Positions 7,589-17,543 are shown, counted from the first letter of the stretch. The stretch: DNA of 53,717 bases from Paraburkholderia elongata (GCF_013177735.1 NZ_WOEZ01000222.1:1-53717), one strand, 5' to 3'. Notes: generated by a model not told the origin, from the sequence alone. A program made the numbers and translations.

Positions 7589-7617
7589 TTTATAACCCGT
7601 GCAAGCTCGGCTGGCAA
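7589..7617 (-). promoter_or_regulatory. Predicted sigma-70 promoter of the aroG leader
   Basis: Minus-strand TTGCCA (complement of 7612-7617) and TATAAA (complement of 7589-7594), each 5/6 to consensus and spaced by exactly 17 bases. Transcription would begin near 7582, giving a short untranslated stretch before the leader ATG at 7552. Confidence 0.7.
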
Positions 7618-7629
7618 GCCGCAGGGTGT

Positions 7630-7680
7630 AAAAATGCGGCAAATCCGCATACTTCGTGCATTGCATGCACGAAGTATGCG
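7630..7680 (-). terminator. Overlapping terminator hairpins behind tldD
   Basis: A perfect 15-bp inverted repeat (cgcatacttcgtgca at 7646-7660 and its complement at 7666-7680, 5-base loop) is followed on the minus strand by a second hairpin, ATGCGG-ATTTG-CCGCAT (complement of 7634-7650), that ends in five T residues (7630-7634). The two share the ATGCGG arm, so only one can form at a time. Position just behind tldD and before the aroG promoter fits a terminator for tldD. Confidence 0.7.
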
Positions 7681-7692
7681 TCTACACCAAAA

Positions 7693-9159
7693 TCAGGCCG
7701 TGCCGCCGACCGTCATGCGGTCGATGCGCAACGTCGGCTGACCGACGCCCACCGGCACGCTCTGGCCTTCCTTGCCGCACACGCCGACGCCCGAATCGAG
7801 CTTCATGTCGTTGCCGATCATGCTGACGTACTTGAGCGATTCCGGGCCGCTGCCGACCAGCGTCGCGCCCTTGACCGGGTAGGTGACCTTGCCGTTTTCG
7901 ATCATGTACGCCTCGGAGGCCGAGAACACGAACTTGCCGTTCGTGATGTCGACCTGGCCGCCGCCGAAGTTCACCGCGTACAAACCGTTCTTCACGGACG
8001 CGATGATTTCCTGCGGGTCTTTGTCGCCGTTGAGCATGTACGTGTTGGTCATGCGCGGCATCGGCAGCGCGGCATACGATTCGCGGCGCGCGTTACCCGT
8101 GACCGGCATTTTCATCAGGCGCGCGTTCAGCGTGTCCTGGATGTAACCCTTCAGGATGCCGTCTTCGATCAACGTCGTGCACTGGGTCGGATTGCCTTCG
8201 TCGTCGATGTTCAGCGAGCCGCGGCGGTTCGGCAGCGTGCCGTCGTCGACCACGGTCACGCCCTTTGCCGCAACCTGCTCGCCGATTCGACCCGCGAACG
8301 CCGACGATCCCTTGCGGTTGAAGTCGCCTTCGAGGCCGTGGCCGATCGCTTCGTGCAGCAGCACGCCCGGCCAACCCGGTCCGAGCACCACGGTCATGGC
8401 GCCGGCCGGAGCCGGGCGGGCGTCGAGGTTCACGAGTGCCGCATGCACGGCGTCGTCGACATAGCTCGACAGCACTTCGTCGGTGAAATAGCCGTAGTCG
8501 AAACGGCCACCGCCGCCGCCGCTGCCGATTTCGCGGCGGCCATTTTGTTCGGCGATCACCGTGACCGACACGCGCACGAGCGGACGGATATCGGCCGCAA
8601 AGCCGCCGTCGCTGCGTGCGACCAGTACCACGTCGTATTCACCGGCGAGGCCCGCCATCACTTGCTGGATGCGCGGGTCACGGCCGCGCGCCATCTGTTC
8701 GATGCGCTCGAGTAGCTTGACCTTGGCGGTCGCGTCGAGCGAATGCAGCGGATCGGACGGCAGGTACAGATCGCGCCCGGCGATGCCGGTCAGCGACGAG
8801 GCCACCTTGATCTTCTGCTTGCCGCCGCCGGCCTTGGCGATCGCCCGCGTGGCGATGGCCGCCTGGCGGATCGCTTCGGGCGACAGGTCGTCCGAATACG
8901 CGAAAGCCGTACGGTCGCCCGACACGGCGCGCACGCCGACGCCCTGATCGATGCTGAAGCTGCCCGACTTCACGATGCCTTCTTCGAGACTCCACGCTTC
9001 GCTGCGCGTGGCCTGGAAATACAGGTCGGCGTAATCGATCTTGTGCGTGAAGATTTCGGCGAGCGTGCGGGTGAGCAGGGATTCGTCGAGACCGTAGGGC
9101 GTCAGGAGGATGTCCTTGGCGGTGGCGAGATTACGGATACCGGGTTCGATGATGTTCAT
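7693..9159 (-). CDS. tldD: Metalloprotease TldD
   Basis: 488-residue subunit of the TldD/TldE (PmbA) zinc protease, which in other bacteria processes microcin B17 and related peptides and degrades CcdA. The zinc-binding motif HEAIGHGLEGD is at residues 269-279; the N-terminal SGSFSIDQGVGVRAVSGDRTAFAYSDD segment and the C-terminal GVGVCGKEGQSVPVG match the family. Last gene of the minus-strand series yhdP, nitrilase-family gene, tldD, an order common in proteobacteria. Its partner tldE/pmbA is not in the window. Confidence 0.95.
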   Translation of the reverse strand: MNIIEPGIRNLATAKDILLTPYGLDESLLTRTLAEIFTHKIDYADLYFQATRSEAWSLEEGIVKSGSFSIDQGVGVRAVSGDRTAFAYSDDLSPEAIRQAAIATRAIAKAGGGKQKIKVASSLTGIAGRDLYLPSDPLHSLDATAKVKLLERIEQMARGRDPRIQQVMAGLAGEYDVVLVARSDGGFAADIRPLVRVSVTVIAEQNGRREIGSGGGGGRFDYGYFTDEVLSSYVDDAVHAALVNLDARPAPAGAMTVVLGPGWPGVLLHEAIGHGLEGDFNRKGSSAFAGRIGEQVAAKGVTVVDDGTLPNRRGSLNIDDEGNPTQCTTLIEDGILKGYIQDTLNARLMKMPVTGNARRESYAALPMPRMTNTYMLNGDKDPQEIIASVKNGLYAVNFGGGQVDITNGKFVFSASEAYMIENGKVTYPVKGATLVGSGPESLKYVSMIGNDMKLDSGVGVCGKEGQSVPVGVGQPTLRIDRMTVGGTA

Positions 9160-9272
9160 GCGAAGTATGTTCTGCTCGATACGAAGGATTCGGTTAGCGC
9201 CTGCATCACTATATGAGTGGGAATATGGGTGACAAGCGCCGCACTTTCAATGTCAGGTAAGAAATCAGCAAC

Positions 9273-10148
9273 TCAACTCAGCACGCGGTGACGCCAGGCG
9301 GGCAGACTCTGCCGCACTTCGTCGATGCGCGCACGCTCGACGTTGCCGGCCACCACGCCCGCGCCTTCGTCGCGCACCGCGACGATTTCGCCCCACGGGT
9401 CGATCAGCATGCTGTGGCCCCATGTCCGGCGGCCGTTTTCATGTTTGCCGCCTTGCGCGGCAGCCAGCACGTAACACTGGTTTTCGACCGCCCGGGCGCG
9501 TAGCAGCATTTCCCAATGCGCGCGGCCGGTGGTGTAAGTGAACGCCGACGGCACCACGATCAGCGCGCAGTCGCCCATGCGCCGGTACAGCTCCGGAAAG
9601 CGCAGATCGTAGCAGACCGACAGGCCGACCCGGCCGAACGGCGCCTCGAAGGTGCGGACTTCGCCGCCGGGGCAGATGGTGCGTGCCTCGTCGAACGACT
9701 CTTCGCCCTTTTCGAAATTGAACAGATGGATCTTGTCGTAGCGCGCAGCTTCGTTGCCTTGCGGGCCGAACACCAGCGTGGTGTTCAGTACGCGCGCCGG
9801 TTCTTGCGACATCAGCGGCAAGGTGCCGCCGATCACCCACACCTTGTGGCGGCGCGCGGCGTCGGCGAGAAAGCGCTGGATCGGGCCGTCCTGGTAGGGC
9901 TCGCGCACAGCGAGCTTGTCCGTGTCCTTGAAGCCCATGAAGCAGAAGTACTCGGGCAACTGGACGAGTTGCGCGCCGTCGGCGGCGGCTTCGGCGATCA
10001 GGCGTTCCGCTTCGGCCAGATTGCGCTCGCGATCCGGCGTGCTCACCATTTGCAGCGCGGCAACGCGGAAGGCGCTTTCAGCAGGTCCGCCAGACGCCGC
10101 AATGGGCGAGGCGGTGGACGAAGATGGAGAGACGTGTGTTTCGCTCAT
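9273..10148 (-). CDS. Nitrilase-superfamily amidase (Nit2/deaminated glutathione amidase type)
   Basis: 291-residue carbon-nitrogen hydrolase with the complete Glu-Lys-Cys triad: Glu66 in LPEYF, Lys139 in RYDKIHLF and Cys179 in VGLSVCYDLRFPELYR. The LRFPELYR continuation and the genomic link to yhdP and tldD point to the Nit1/Nit2 branch, which hydrolyses side-product amides such as deaminated glutathione. A Ser/Ala/Pro-rich extension of about 25 residues precedes the domain; the true start could be slightly downstream. Gaps of about 113 and 128 bases to its neighbours allow one transcript. Confidence 0.88.
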   Translation of the reverse strand: MSETHVSPSSSTASPIAASGGPAESAFRVAALQMVSTPDRERNLAEAERLIAEAAADGAQLVQLPEYFCFMGFKDTDKLAVREPYQDGPIQRFLADAARRHKVWVIGGTLPLMSQEPARVLNTTLVFGPQGNEAARYDKIHLFNFEKGEESFDEARTICPGGEVRTFEAPFGRVGLSVCYDLRFPELYRRMGDCALIVVPSAFTYTTGRAHWEMLLRARAVENQCYVLAAAQGGKHENGRRTWGHSMLIDPWGEIVAVRDEGAGVVAGNVERARIDEVRQSLPAWRHRVLS

Positions 10149-10276
10149 GAGCGTTTCGAAAAACTCCCGGCAAGGCGGCGGCGCGAACCGCTGGCGCCGT
10201 ATACGTCGTTCAAGGCTGGCTTGGGCCTGTGGCGCGGCACGGCGCTCTTCTGATCAAACAATGGATCGGGTCGGGC

Positions 10277-13200
10277 TCAGTGCGCTTCCACGGCCGAAGC
10301 CGGAGCGTCCATCTTACCGCGATCGCTCTTTACCCGCTCGACGTGCGGTTTCGACCACGAACCGGTGATCGCGTACTCGCGCGCAAACGCCGTGGAGACC
10401 GATTTGCTGAACGCCAGATCGGCCACCAGCGCACCAAGCCCGAGCAGCGGATTGATCACGGTCGCGGCGATCACGGCGGCGCCGGCGCTGACGGTCGGCA
10501 CGATCTGCACGTGCAGATCCTGGGTTTCCTGCGCCAGATCCACCGAGCCCTTCATCTCAGCCCGGGCCGGCGCCGTCACCATCTCGAAGTTCTCGGTGCG
10601 GCCAATGCCGTTGTGGATCTGGCCCGTGCCAGTGACGCGTTCGAACGGCAGCCCTTCGCCGATCACGTCGCGGAAATTGAGCGTGGCGAAGCGCGCGAGG
10701 CTTTGCAGGCTGAGCACGCCCAGCAGTTTCGCGACGCCTGGGTCGACCTTGAGAATCTGCCCATGGCGCAGATCGACAGCGAGATTGCCGTTGAGCGTCG
10801 GGTAGTCGATGGCGGTCGGGCCGCCGCGCCATACCACTTTGCCCGACAGCGTGCCGTTGCCGGCCTTGAGCGTGTGCGGCTGGCCGAAGCGCTCCAGCAG
10901 TGCGCCGGCGTCCTTGATGTCGAGTTTGAAATCGAACACGGTACGGCGCGGCGTCGTCTCGTCGGCGTTGTTGCCGAGGCCCGTGGACGTGCGCCAGTTC
11001 GCGGTGGCGGTCAGCGTGGCGGCGGGGTTGGTGATGTCGAGCTTGTCGAGTTGCCAGACCGGCACGCCGTCTTCTTCGAAGTTGTGCGCGTCGACTTCGA
11101 GCCGGCCTATGCTGCGATCGCGCACGATCAATTCGTTGACCACCAGATCGATCGACGGCATGTTCTGCGCCGGCGCCGACATGGCCTGGCCGAGCAGGTC
11201 TTTGTCGGTGGCCGAGGGAATCACCACACGGGCAAAGCGCGCCTGCAGCGTGCCCGGCGACTCCTTATTGGCGCCCGGCAGCCAGGAAACGTGACCGGAC
11301 ACCTGGTTCGACGCAACGTTGGCCTGCCATTTACCGTCCGCATGCGACGCGCCGACAATCACGCTGTCCCAGTGCCGCTTGAGCAGCGTCAGTGTGCCGA
11401 TGTGCAGCGCGAAGCGGCTCGGCAGGAATTGTGCGAGGGTCGGATTCGGCGCAGCCGGCGCTACGGGCGTTGGCGCTTCCTTGTTGCGCATCTGCGTGAC
11501 GAGCGCGCGCCAGGCATCGGCGTCGAACGCCTCGACGTCGACGGCGGCGATCACGCCATCGGACGGCAAGTCGGCGGGCTTGTTAACGCCGATCGCGCCG
11601 CTCACGACCGTCGGCGGCGTTTTCGGCTGGTAACGCAGCAGGTAGGTGGCAGCGATCGGGCCGAAGGTGAGGTCGGCTCGTTCCAGACCGGCTTCGCTCG
11701 CGTCGGTGGACGGGCTGACCGCGAAGTGCAACGGCATCGGCGTGCCGACCGGTTTGTCGAACGGCGCGGGGAAGTCGAGCGCAAGGCCGGTCAAATCGGA
11801 GTTCGCCGTGACCTGCGGCAACCGCCCCTTGGCGCCGCGCACGTTGAGCGCGTAGGGCGCGCTGCCGCTCATGCGCGTCAGCACCTGGGCGGCCGGGCCA
11901 TGCAGATTCAGGCCGCGCGCGGCATCGACGGCGACGTGGCCGCCGAGGTTGAGCGCATACGTGCCGTCCTGCTTGAGGCCGCCATTCGCATGCACGTCGC
12001 CGCCGAGGAATTGGCCCGAGAGCCGGTCGAACTGCGCCGTATGTTCGGTAAAGCGCACCTTGCCGTTCAGTTGCGACAACGGCGGCACGTTATCGACAGT
12101 CAAGCGATTGTTCTGGAAGCCCACCGCGCCTTCCACGGCGATATGCGGCTTCGGCGTGCGCGGCACGGTCAGTTTGAGCGCCAGCGCGGCGGGCCCTTCG
12201 GCGTGCACTTTCTCAGTCGCATGTTTGGACATGATGCCGAGCGAGCTTTCGTTGACGTAGTCGAGCATGTCGGCAAGCGGCCCACGGCCGTTGCCCGTGA
12301 TGATGAGGTCCGACGCCTTGGTGCCGAGATCGTCGATCTTGCCGTTCACCTTGTTTATAGCGACCTGCTTGTAATGGGCGCGGTCGATATCGAAGCGCAG
12401 CACGTTCTGCTTGAGTTCGAATACGCCGTCGATGCCATCCAGCGGCGGCCACACGTTCGGCGTGCCGTTCTTCATTTTGCGCGGCGGGTACGGCGAAGGG
12501 TCGAACTTGCCGCCCTTGAACGGCGCGACGATATGGAAGATCCCGGCCTCCGGGGCGCGGGAGTAGGGGAATTTGGTCAGATCGCCGTGTATTTCGATCG
12601 TCGCGCCGCGCGATATGCCGGCTTGCAGTCCATGACCCAGGTAGATGCGCAGCTTTTCGCCGATGCTGGTCGGCAGATAGCGGACGATGCGCGTGACCTG
12701 CGCGCGCTGGAAGTCGGCCTTCAGGTCGAGCGAGCCGCGTCCATGGCCTGGGTTGCTGTAATCCGCGGTGGCAGTGGCGTCCGCGTCCGCGTTCGAGATG
12801 CCGAAGTCGGCCAGCTTGACGGTGAAGGCACGGTGTTTTTCGCCCGGCGCCTTCGGCGTGATGGTCCAGTCTGCCCGGCCATGCAGACGGTCGAGTTTCA
12901 GGCGCGGGTCGTCGAACACGCCCGGCAGCGTAATCGCGACGTTGGAGGTGTTGAGCGTCGCGGTGCCGTGGTTTTCGTCGGCGTCGACGCGACCCCACAG
13001 ATTTTCGATACCGGGAATGCCCGCGCGCGGGTGATTCAGCGGGGTGAGCCCCGGCGGCGGTTCCTGCGCGGCGACGCTGATGCCCTGCAGGTCGCCCTTG
13101 AAACGATAGCGCTCGATCGGCTCGGCGCCGCTCGGCCGGTGGTCGCTGCCCGCTTCGCCCGACTCCGGTTTGCCGCGTTCGACTTCGATCACATAGTTCG

Positions 13201-14461
13201 CCACCATGCCACGCGGATTGAAGCGCACCAGATTGTTCAACAAGGGGCGCGGAAACGGCAGCGCGCGGCTGAATTCGGCGAGGATGCCCAGGTCGACGCG
13301 GTCGCCGCTGACGCTGACGAGTTGCCCATGCTGCAGCGAGGCCGTCCGGTAGCGGCCGTTCAGCGTCGATAGCGCGAGGTTGCGCGTGAGCGGCGTGCCG
13401 TCGTCGAGCGGCGGCTGGCCGAGCTCGGCGTGCAAGTCGTTCAGTTGCAGTGTGTAGTCGCCCTCGCCGACATCGACACGCCACGAAAAATTGGCGATCG
13501 GCACGACCAGCTTGGGCTGGGTCGGGCGGACCCGCATCGAGACATCCGTGCCAGCCAGTTGCCCGCTCGCCGACTTCATACGGCCATCGGCGAAGTCGGC
13601 CCAGATCGCATTGTCGATGCGGCCGGCGAACACCTCGATCGGGAAATTGATGTAGCGCGCAAGGGTCGGCAGATCGACCGGACCGGTCGACATATAGACC
13701 TCGCCGGCCCAGTTGACCGGCTTGCCGATCGCGGAGAGGCGGGCGTGTTTGAAATGCGTGCGGAAGTCGATCGGCCCGTGCAGGACATGGCCGTCGGCGG
13801 GCGCTTGCAACGCGAGCCGGTGATCGTAGCCGTCGGTGAGAATCGCGATCCGGATGTCACGCAGGGCGAGTTCCGGCGCGTCATGCTGGGCATCGCGCCA
13901 GCGCAGCACGCCGCCGCGCACAACGATCGCCTGTTGGCGCAATAGCCATGTGGACAGGGTGTCGTTGCCGCTGTGCCGGGTCGGCACCGGCACGCCCGCC
14001 ACTGAGATCACGCCGTCGCTGCTGCGCGACACCAGCACGTCGGGCCGATCGACGATCAGGCTGGACAGCGCGGGATGGAACTGCCAGAGCGACTTCCACG
14101 AGAGCGCGGCGGTGGCGTGCGGAATGGTCAGCGCCGCTTTGCCTTCTGGGTCGCGGATGACGATATCGGTGGCGTCGAGACCCGGCTGAAAGCCGCTCCA
14201 ATGCGGCGCCAGCTTGCCGATGGTGAACTGTGTGTGCAGCTTCTCGGAGACCGTGGCCTCGATGCGCGGCCGGAACGAGTCGATGTTCGGCAGCAGCACG
14301 TAACGCAAACCGAGAAACAGGCCCGCCGCGATGAAGTAGAAGGCGAGTGCGAGCGCCATCACCACATGGGACGTCCGGTGCAGCACCACGTGGGCGGTTC
14401 CGCTCGCGGGCCGGACCTGCCTGGTTTCGTGCGGGTCGGCGGATTCGTTTCGCTCGGACAT
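10277..14461 (-). CDS. yhdP: YhdP-family AsmA-like envelope protein
   Basis: Giant AsmA-superfamily protein (1394 residues from the chosen ATG) related to YhdP, which with TamB and YdbH moves phospholipids from the inner to the outer membrane in Enterobacteria. One N-terminal membrane helix (about residues 33-55) anchors a long periplasmic beta-rich domain. C-terminal segments GGPTAIDYPTLNGNLAVDLRHGQIL and GVLSLQSLARFATLNF are typical. The frame is open 74 codons further upstream, but that extension is basic, unlike the family, and would run through the region facing glnE; ATG 14461 gives the usual N-terminus. No strong ribosome binding site is visible. First gene of the yhdP-nit-tldD series. 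Confidence 0.9.
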   Translation of the reverse strand: MSERNESADPHETRQVRPASGTAHVVLHRTSHVVMALALAFYFIAAGLFLGLRYVLLPNIDSFRPRIEATVSEKLHTQFTIGKLAPHWSGFQPGLDATDIVIRDPEGKAALTIPHATAALSWKSLWQFHPALSSLIVDRPDVLVSRSSDGVISVAGVPVPTRHSGNDTLSTWLLRQQAIVVRGGVLRWRDAQHDAPELALRDIRIAILTDGYDHRLALQAPADGHVLHGPIDFRTHFKHARLSAIGKPVNWAGEVYMSTGPVDLPTLARYINFPIEVFAGRIDNAIWADFADGRMKSASGQLAGTDVSMRVRPTQPKLVVPIANFSWRVDVGEGDYTLQLNDLHAELGQPPLDDGTPLTRNLALSTLNGRYRTASLQHGQLVSVSGDRVDLGILAEFSRALPFPRPLLNNLVRFNPRGMVANYVIEVERGKPESGEAGSDHRPSGAEPIERYRFKGDLQGISVAAQEPPPGLTPLNHPRAGIPGIENLWGRVDADENHGTATLNTSNVAITLPGVFDDPRLKLDRLHGRADWTITPKAPGEKHRAFTVKLADFGISNADADATATADYSNPGHGRGSLDLKADFQRAQVTRIVRYLPTSIGEKLRIYLGHGLQAGISRGATIEIHGDLTKFPYSRAPEAGIFHIVAPFKGGKFDPSPYPPRKMKNGTPNVWPPLDGIDGVFELKQNVLRFDIDRAHYKQVAINKVNGKIDDLGTKASDLIITGNGRGPLADMLDYVNESSLGIMSKHATEKVHAEGPAALALKLTVPRTPKPHIAVEGAVGFQNNRLTVDNVPPLSQLNGKVRFTEHTAQFDRLSGQFLGGDVHANGGLKQDGTYALNLGGHVAVDAARGLNLHGPAAQVLTRMSGSAPYALNVRGAKGRLPQVTANSDLTGLALDFPAPFDKPVGTPMPLHFAVSPSTDASEAGLERADLTFGPIAATYLLRYQPKTPPTVVSGAIGVNKPADLPSDGVIAAVDVEAFDADAWRALVTQMRNKEAPTPVAPAAPNPTLAQFLPSRFALHIGTLTLLKRHWDSVIVGASHADGKWQANVASNQVSGHVSWLPGANKESPGTLQARFARVVIPSATDKDLLGQAMSAPAQNMPSIDLVVNELIVRDRSIGRLEVDAHNFEEDGVPVWQLDKLDITNPAATLTATANWRTSTGLGNNADETTPRRTVFDFKLDIKDAGALLERFGQPHTLKAGNGTLSGKVVWRGGPTAIDYPTLNGNLAVDLRHGQILKVDPGVAKLLGVLSLQSLARFATLNFRDVIGEGLPFERVTGTGQIHNGIGRTENFEMVTAPARAEMKGSVDLAQETQDLHVQIVPTVSAGAAVIAATVINPLLGLGALVADLAFSKSVSTAFAREYAITGSWSKPHVERVKSDRGKMDAPASAVEAH

Positions 14462-14669
14462 GCTGCAGCGGGTGGGCGTATGGTAGTTTTGCGAATTAAC
14501 GACGAAATGTAACACACGAGAAAGCGTCGGCGGACCTCCGGCAAACCCTTTCCGCATGCCGTCTCGCGACCTGCGCGAGGCCGCCGGACCCCGCTTGGGT
14601 CCCGCTTGTACTCGTGTGCTGCAGCAAACTGAACAACGCTGATAAAGCAACGAGCGAGCCAGACCCTTG

Positions 14670-17468
14670 ATGACCGACGCCACTCTCCTGAGTTCCAGCT
14701 ATTCACATTACGCAGCGCGCGCCGCGGCGGCCCGTCCGCAAATCGTGGCGCAGGTGGCGGCGCTCGCGTCCGCACCCCTCACACGCGAACGGATCGACGC
14801 GCGCTTTGACGCGTTGTGTGCCGAGGCAGCCGGCGCGGGCGGCGGCCCATTGAGCGAGGATGCACTCAAACGGGCCTTGCGCCAATTGCGCACCGAGGTA
14901 TTTTGCGCCGTGATGGAGCGCGACCTGGCGGGCGAGGCGGATGTCGCCGAAGTCACCGGCGCGATGACCGATCTGGCGGAGACGACGATTCAGCGTGCCT
15001 TGGCGGTCGTGTCCGCCGAGCTCGAAACGCTCTACGGCGAACCGCGCGGACCGCAGGGCGAGCGGCTCGCGCTCGGTGTGGTCGGGATGGGCAAGCTGGG
15101 CGGGCGTGAGCTGAACGTGTCGTCGGATATCGACCTGATCTTCGTCTATGAAGAAGACGGTGAGACCGCGGGCGGTCAGCGTTCGCCGATCGCGACCCAG
15201 GACTTTTTTACGCGTCTGGGTAAGCGCCTGATCGGCGCATTGGCCGAGGTGACCGCCGACGGTTACGTGTTCCGGGTCGATATGCGTTTGCGGCCGAACG
15301 GCGATTCGGGGCCGCTCGTGTGCAGCCTCGGTATGCTCGAAGAGTATTTCTACGTGCAGGGCCGCGAGTGGGAGCGCTATGCGTGGATCAAGGGGCGGCT
15401 CGTGTCTGAAGGCGCGAGCGAGGCGGCAGAGCGGCTGCAGAAGCAGCTCGATGCGATCGTCACGCCGTTTGTCTATCGACGTTATCTCGATTTCGGCGTG
15501 ATCAGCGCGATTCGCGCGCTGCATTTGCAGATTCGCCAGGAAGCACAGCGGCGTGCCTCGATGCGGCCCGACAAGGCTGACGACATCAAGCTGGGCCGCG
15601 GCGGCATCCGCGAAATCGAATTCAGCGCTCAGGTATTTCAGCTGATCCGGGGCGGCCAGGATGCCGGCTTCCGGGTGCGTCCGACGCTCGCCGTCTTGCG
15701 GCACGCGGCCACGCACGGGCTGATCGATACCTCGGTCTGCGTGAAGCTTTCACAGGCGTACCGCTTCCTGCGCGAGCTCGAACACCGCCTGCAATACCGC
15801 AACGACGCGCAAACCCACGCGATGCCGGTCGATCCCGAGGAGCGCGTGGCGCTCGCGCACGCCATGGGTTGCGACGACTATGCCGCGCTAATGCTCAAGC
15901 TCGACGCGCACCGCGAGTTCGTCGAACAGCAGTTCGACCAGATTTTCGCCGACAAGGTGAGCGGTCGCGACGGCTGCGGCGCACCGGAAGACGGCGCGGC
16001 GGCGTGGGTCTGGAGCAGCGCGCTCGCCGACGACAGCGCTGACGAAGCGCTTGGCGCGCGCCTGATCGAACTGGGCGTGCCCGAGCCGGGCGAACTGCTG
16101 GCGCGCTTGCGGGGGGTGTGGCAGTCGTCGCGTTACGCGGGGCTCGCCGAGCGTAGCCGGCAACGGTTCGACATCGTCGCGCAGCGAGCGCTGGAAGCTG
16201 CGCGTACGTTGGAGCCGCCCGAACGGCGCGGCGATACGGTCGCTCGGTTTTTCGACCTGCTCGAAGCCGTGAGCCGGCGCGGCGCGTACCTTGCGCTGCT
16301 GACGGAATATCCGCAGGCGCTGCATCGGGTGCTGTCGGTGCTGGGTGGTTCGCGCTGGGCCGCCGGCTATCTGATTCGCCACCCGCAATTGCTTGACGAA
16401 CTCCTCGACGACGAGGCGATGGACAGTCCGTTCGACTGGCCCGAATTCAAGCGGACGCTACGCTTGCGTCTGGCCGCAGCGGATGGCGTCGAACAACAGA
16501 TGGATCTGCTGCGCCACGCGCATCAGGCCGAGGTGTTCCGCATCCTGTTGATCGATCTGGCCGGCAGGCTGAGTGTCGAGCATGTGAGCGACCGTCTGTC
16601 CGAACTCGCCGACGCCGTGCTCGACGTCACGCTCGAAGCGGTCTGGAAGCAACTGGCCAAACGCCACCGTGAGGTGCCGAAGTTTGCTGTGATCGCGTAC
16701 GGCAAGCTGGGCGGCAAGGAACTCGGATACGCGTCCGACCTCGACGTCATCTTCCTCTACGACGATCCGGACGATGCCGCCGCCGATGTCTACGCCACCT
16801 ACACCCGCCGTCTCATTACCTGGCTGACCACAGCGACCGGCGCGGGCACCTTGTTCGATGTCGACTTGCGGCTGCGTCCGAACGGCGAGTCGGGCCTGCT
16901 CGTCACTGATCTGGACGCGTTCCGCCGTTATCAACTGCGCGAAGGCGATGCCGCCAATACCGCGTGGGTGTGGGAGCATCAGGCATTGAGCCGCGCGCGC
17001 TACTGCGCGGGCGACGCCGAAATCGGCGCGAAATTCGAGCAGATCCGCGAACAGGTGCTGACCACGCCGCGCGAAGCCGGGCCGCTCGCGAAGGAAATCG
17101 TCGAGATGCGCGAGCGCGTCGAGGCGGGGCATCCGAACCATACGGCGCTATTCGACCTGAAGCACGATCGTGGCGGCATGGTCGATATCGAATTCACCGT
17201 GCAGTACTGGGTGCTGCTGCATGCGGCGAGCGATCCTGAACTGATCCGCAATACCGGCAACATCGCGTTGCTGCGTGAGGTGTCGCGCTTCGGCCTGATG
17301 AGCGAGGCGGAAGCGGAGACGGTCGGCGCGGCTTATCGGATCTACCGGAAGTTGCAGCACAAGCTGCGGCTGGATGGGATGGAGAAGGCGCGGGTCGATC
17401 CGGCGCTGGTGGTGACTGAGCGTGAGGCGGTGCTGGGGCTTTGGGAGCGGGTGTTTGGCGAAGGCTGA
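14670..17468 (+). CDS. glnE: Glutamine synthetase adenylyltransferase/deadenylase
   Basis: Bifunctional enzyme that adenylylates and deadenylylates glutamine synthetase in response to PII status. The 932-residue protein has two nucleotidyltransferase domains, each with its G-x11-DxD motif: GMGKLGGRELNVSSDIDLIF near residue 145 (deadenylylase) and AYGKLGGKELGYASDLDVIF near residue 680 (adenylyltransferase), joined by a helical regulatory region. A TTG one codon upstream is in frame; the ATG at 14670 is preferred. It diverges from yhdP across about 210 bases and converges on recN. Confidence 0.95.
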   Translation: MTDATLLSSSYSHYAARAAAARPQIVAQVAALASAPLTRERIDARFDALCAEAAGAGGGPLSEDALKRALRQLRTEVFCAVMERDLAGEADVAEVTGAMTDLAETTIQRALAVVSAELETLYGEPRGPQGERLALGVVGMGKLGGRELNVSSDIDLIFVYEEDGETAGGQRSPIATQDFFTRLGKRLIGALAEVTADGYVFRVDMRLRPNGDSGPLVCSLGMLEEYFYVQGREWERYAWIKGRLVSEGASEAAERLQKQLDAIVTPFVYRRYLDFGVISAIRALHLQIRQEAQRRASMRPDKADDIKLGRGGIREIEFSAQVFQLIRGGQDAGFRVRPTLAVLRHAATHGLIDTSVCVKLSQAYRFLRELEHRLQYRNDAQTHAMPVDPEERVALAHAMGCDDYAALMLKLDAHREFVEQQFDQIFADKVSGRDGCGAPEDGAAAWVWSSALADDSADEALGARLIELGVPEPGELLARLRGVWQSSRYAGLAERSRQRFDIVAQRALEAARTLEPPERRGDTVARFFDLLEAVSRRGAYLALLTEYPQALHRVLSVLGGSRWAAGYLIRHPQLLDELLDDEAMDSPFDWPEFKRTLRLRLAAADGVEQQMDLLRHAHQAEVFRILLIDLAGRLSVEHVSDRLSELADAVLDVTLEAVWKQLAKRHREVPKFAVIAYGKLGGKELGYASDLDVIFLYDDPDDAAADVYATYTRRLITWLTTATGAGTLFDVDLRLRPNGESGLLVTDLDAFRRYQLREGDAANTAWVWEHQALSRARYCAGDAEIGAKFEQIREQVLTTPREAGPLAKEIVEMRERVEAGHPNHTALFDLKHDRGGMVDIEFTVQYWVLLHAASDPELIRNTGNIALLREVSRFGLMSEAEAETVGAAYRIYRKLQHKLRLDGMEKARVDPALVVTEREAVLGLWERVFGEG

Positions 17469-17543
17469 CGGTGCGAGGGGCGAGGTGCGTCGCGTTACCC
17501 GGGTCGCCGCGACCCACTGAATTCGCTCTGCACTGACCGTAGC

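Noticed and set aside
7411..7650. 79-codon minus-strand frame across the aroG leader
   Set aside because: It reads through the terminator and the promoter in a different frame from the leader peptide; the 22-codon frame with aromatic codons and stop before the hairpin is the meaningful one.
10229..13372. Very long plus-strand open frame of 1047 codons
   Set aside because: It is the antisense shadow of yhdP: rich in Arg, Ala, His and Asp from GC-rich third positions, without motifs, while the minus strand shows clear AsmA-family sequence.
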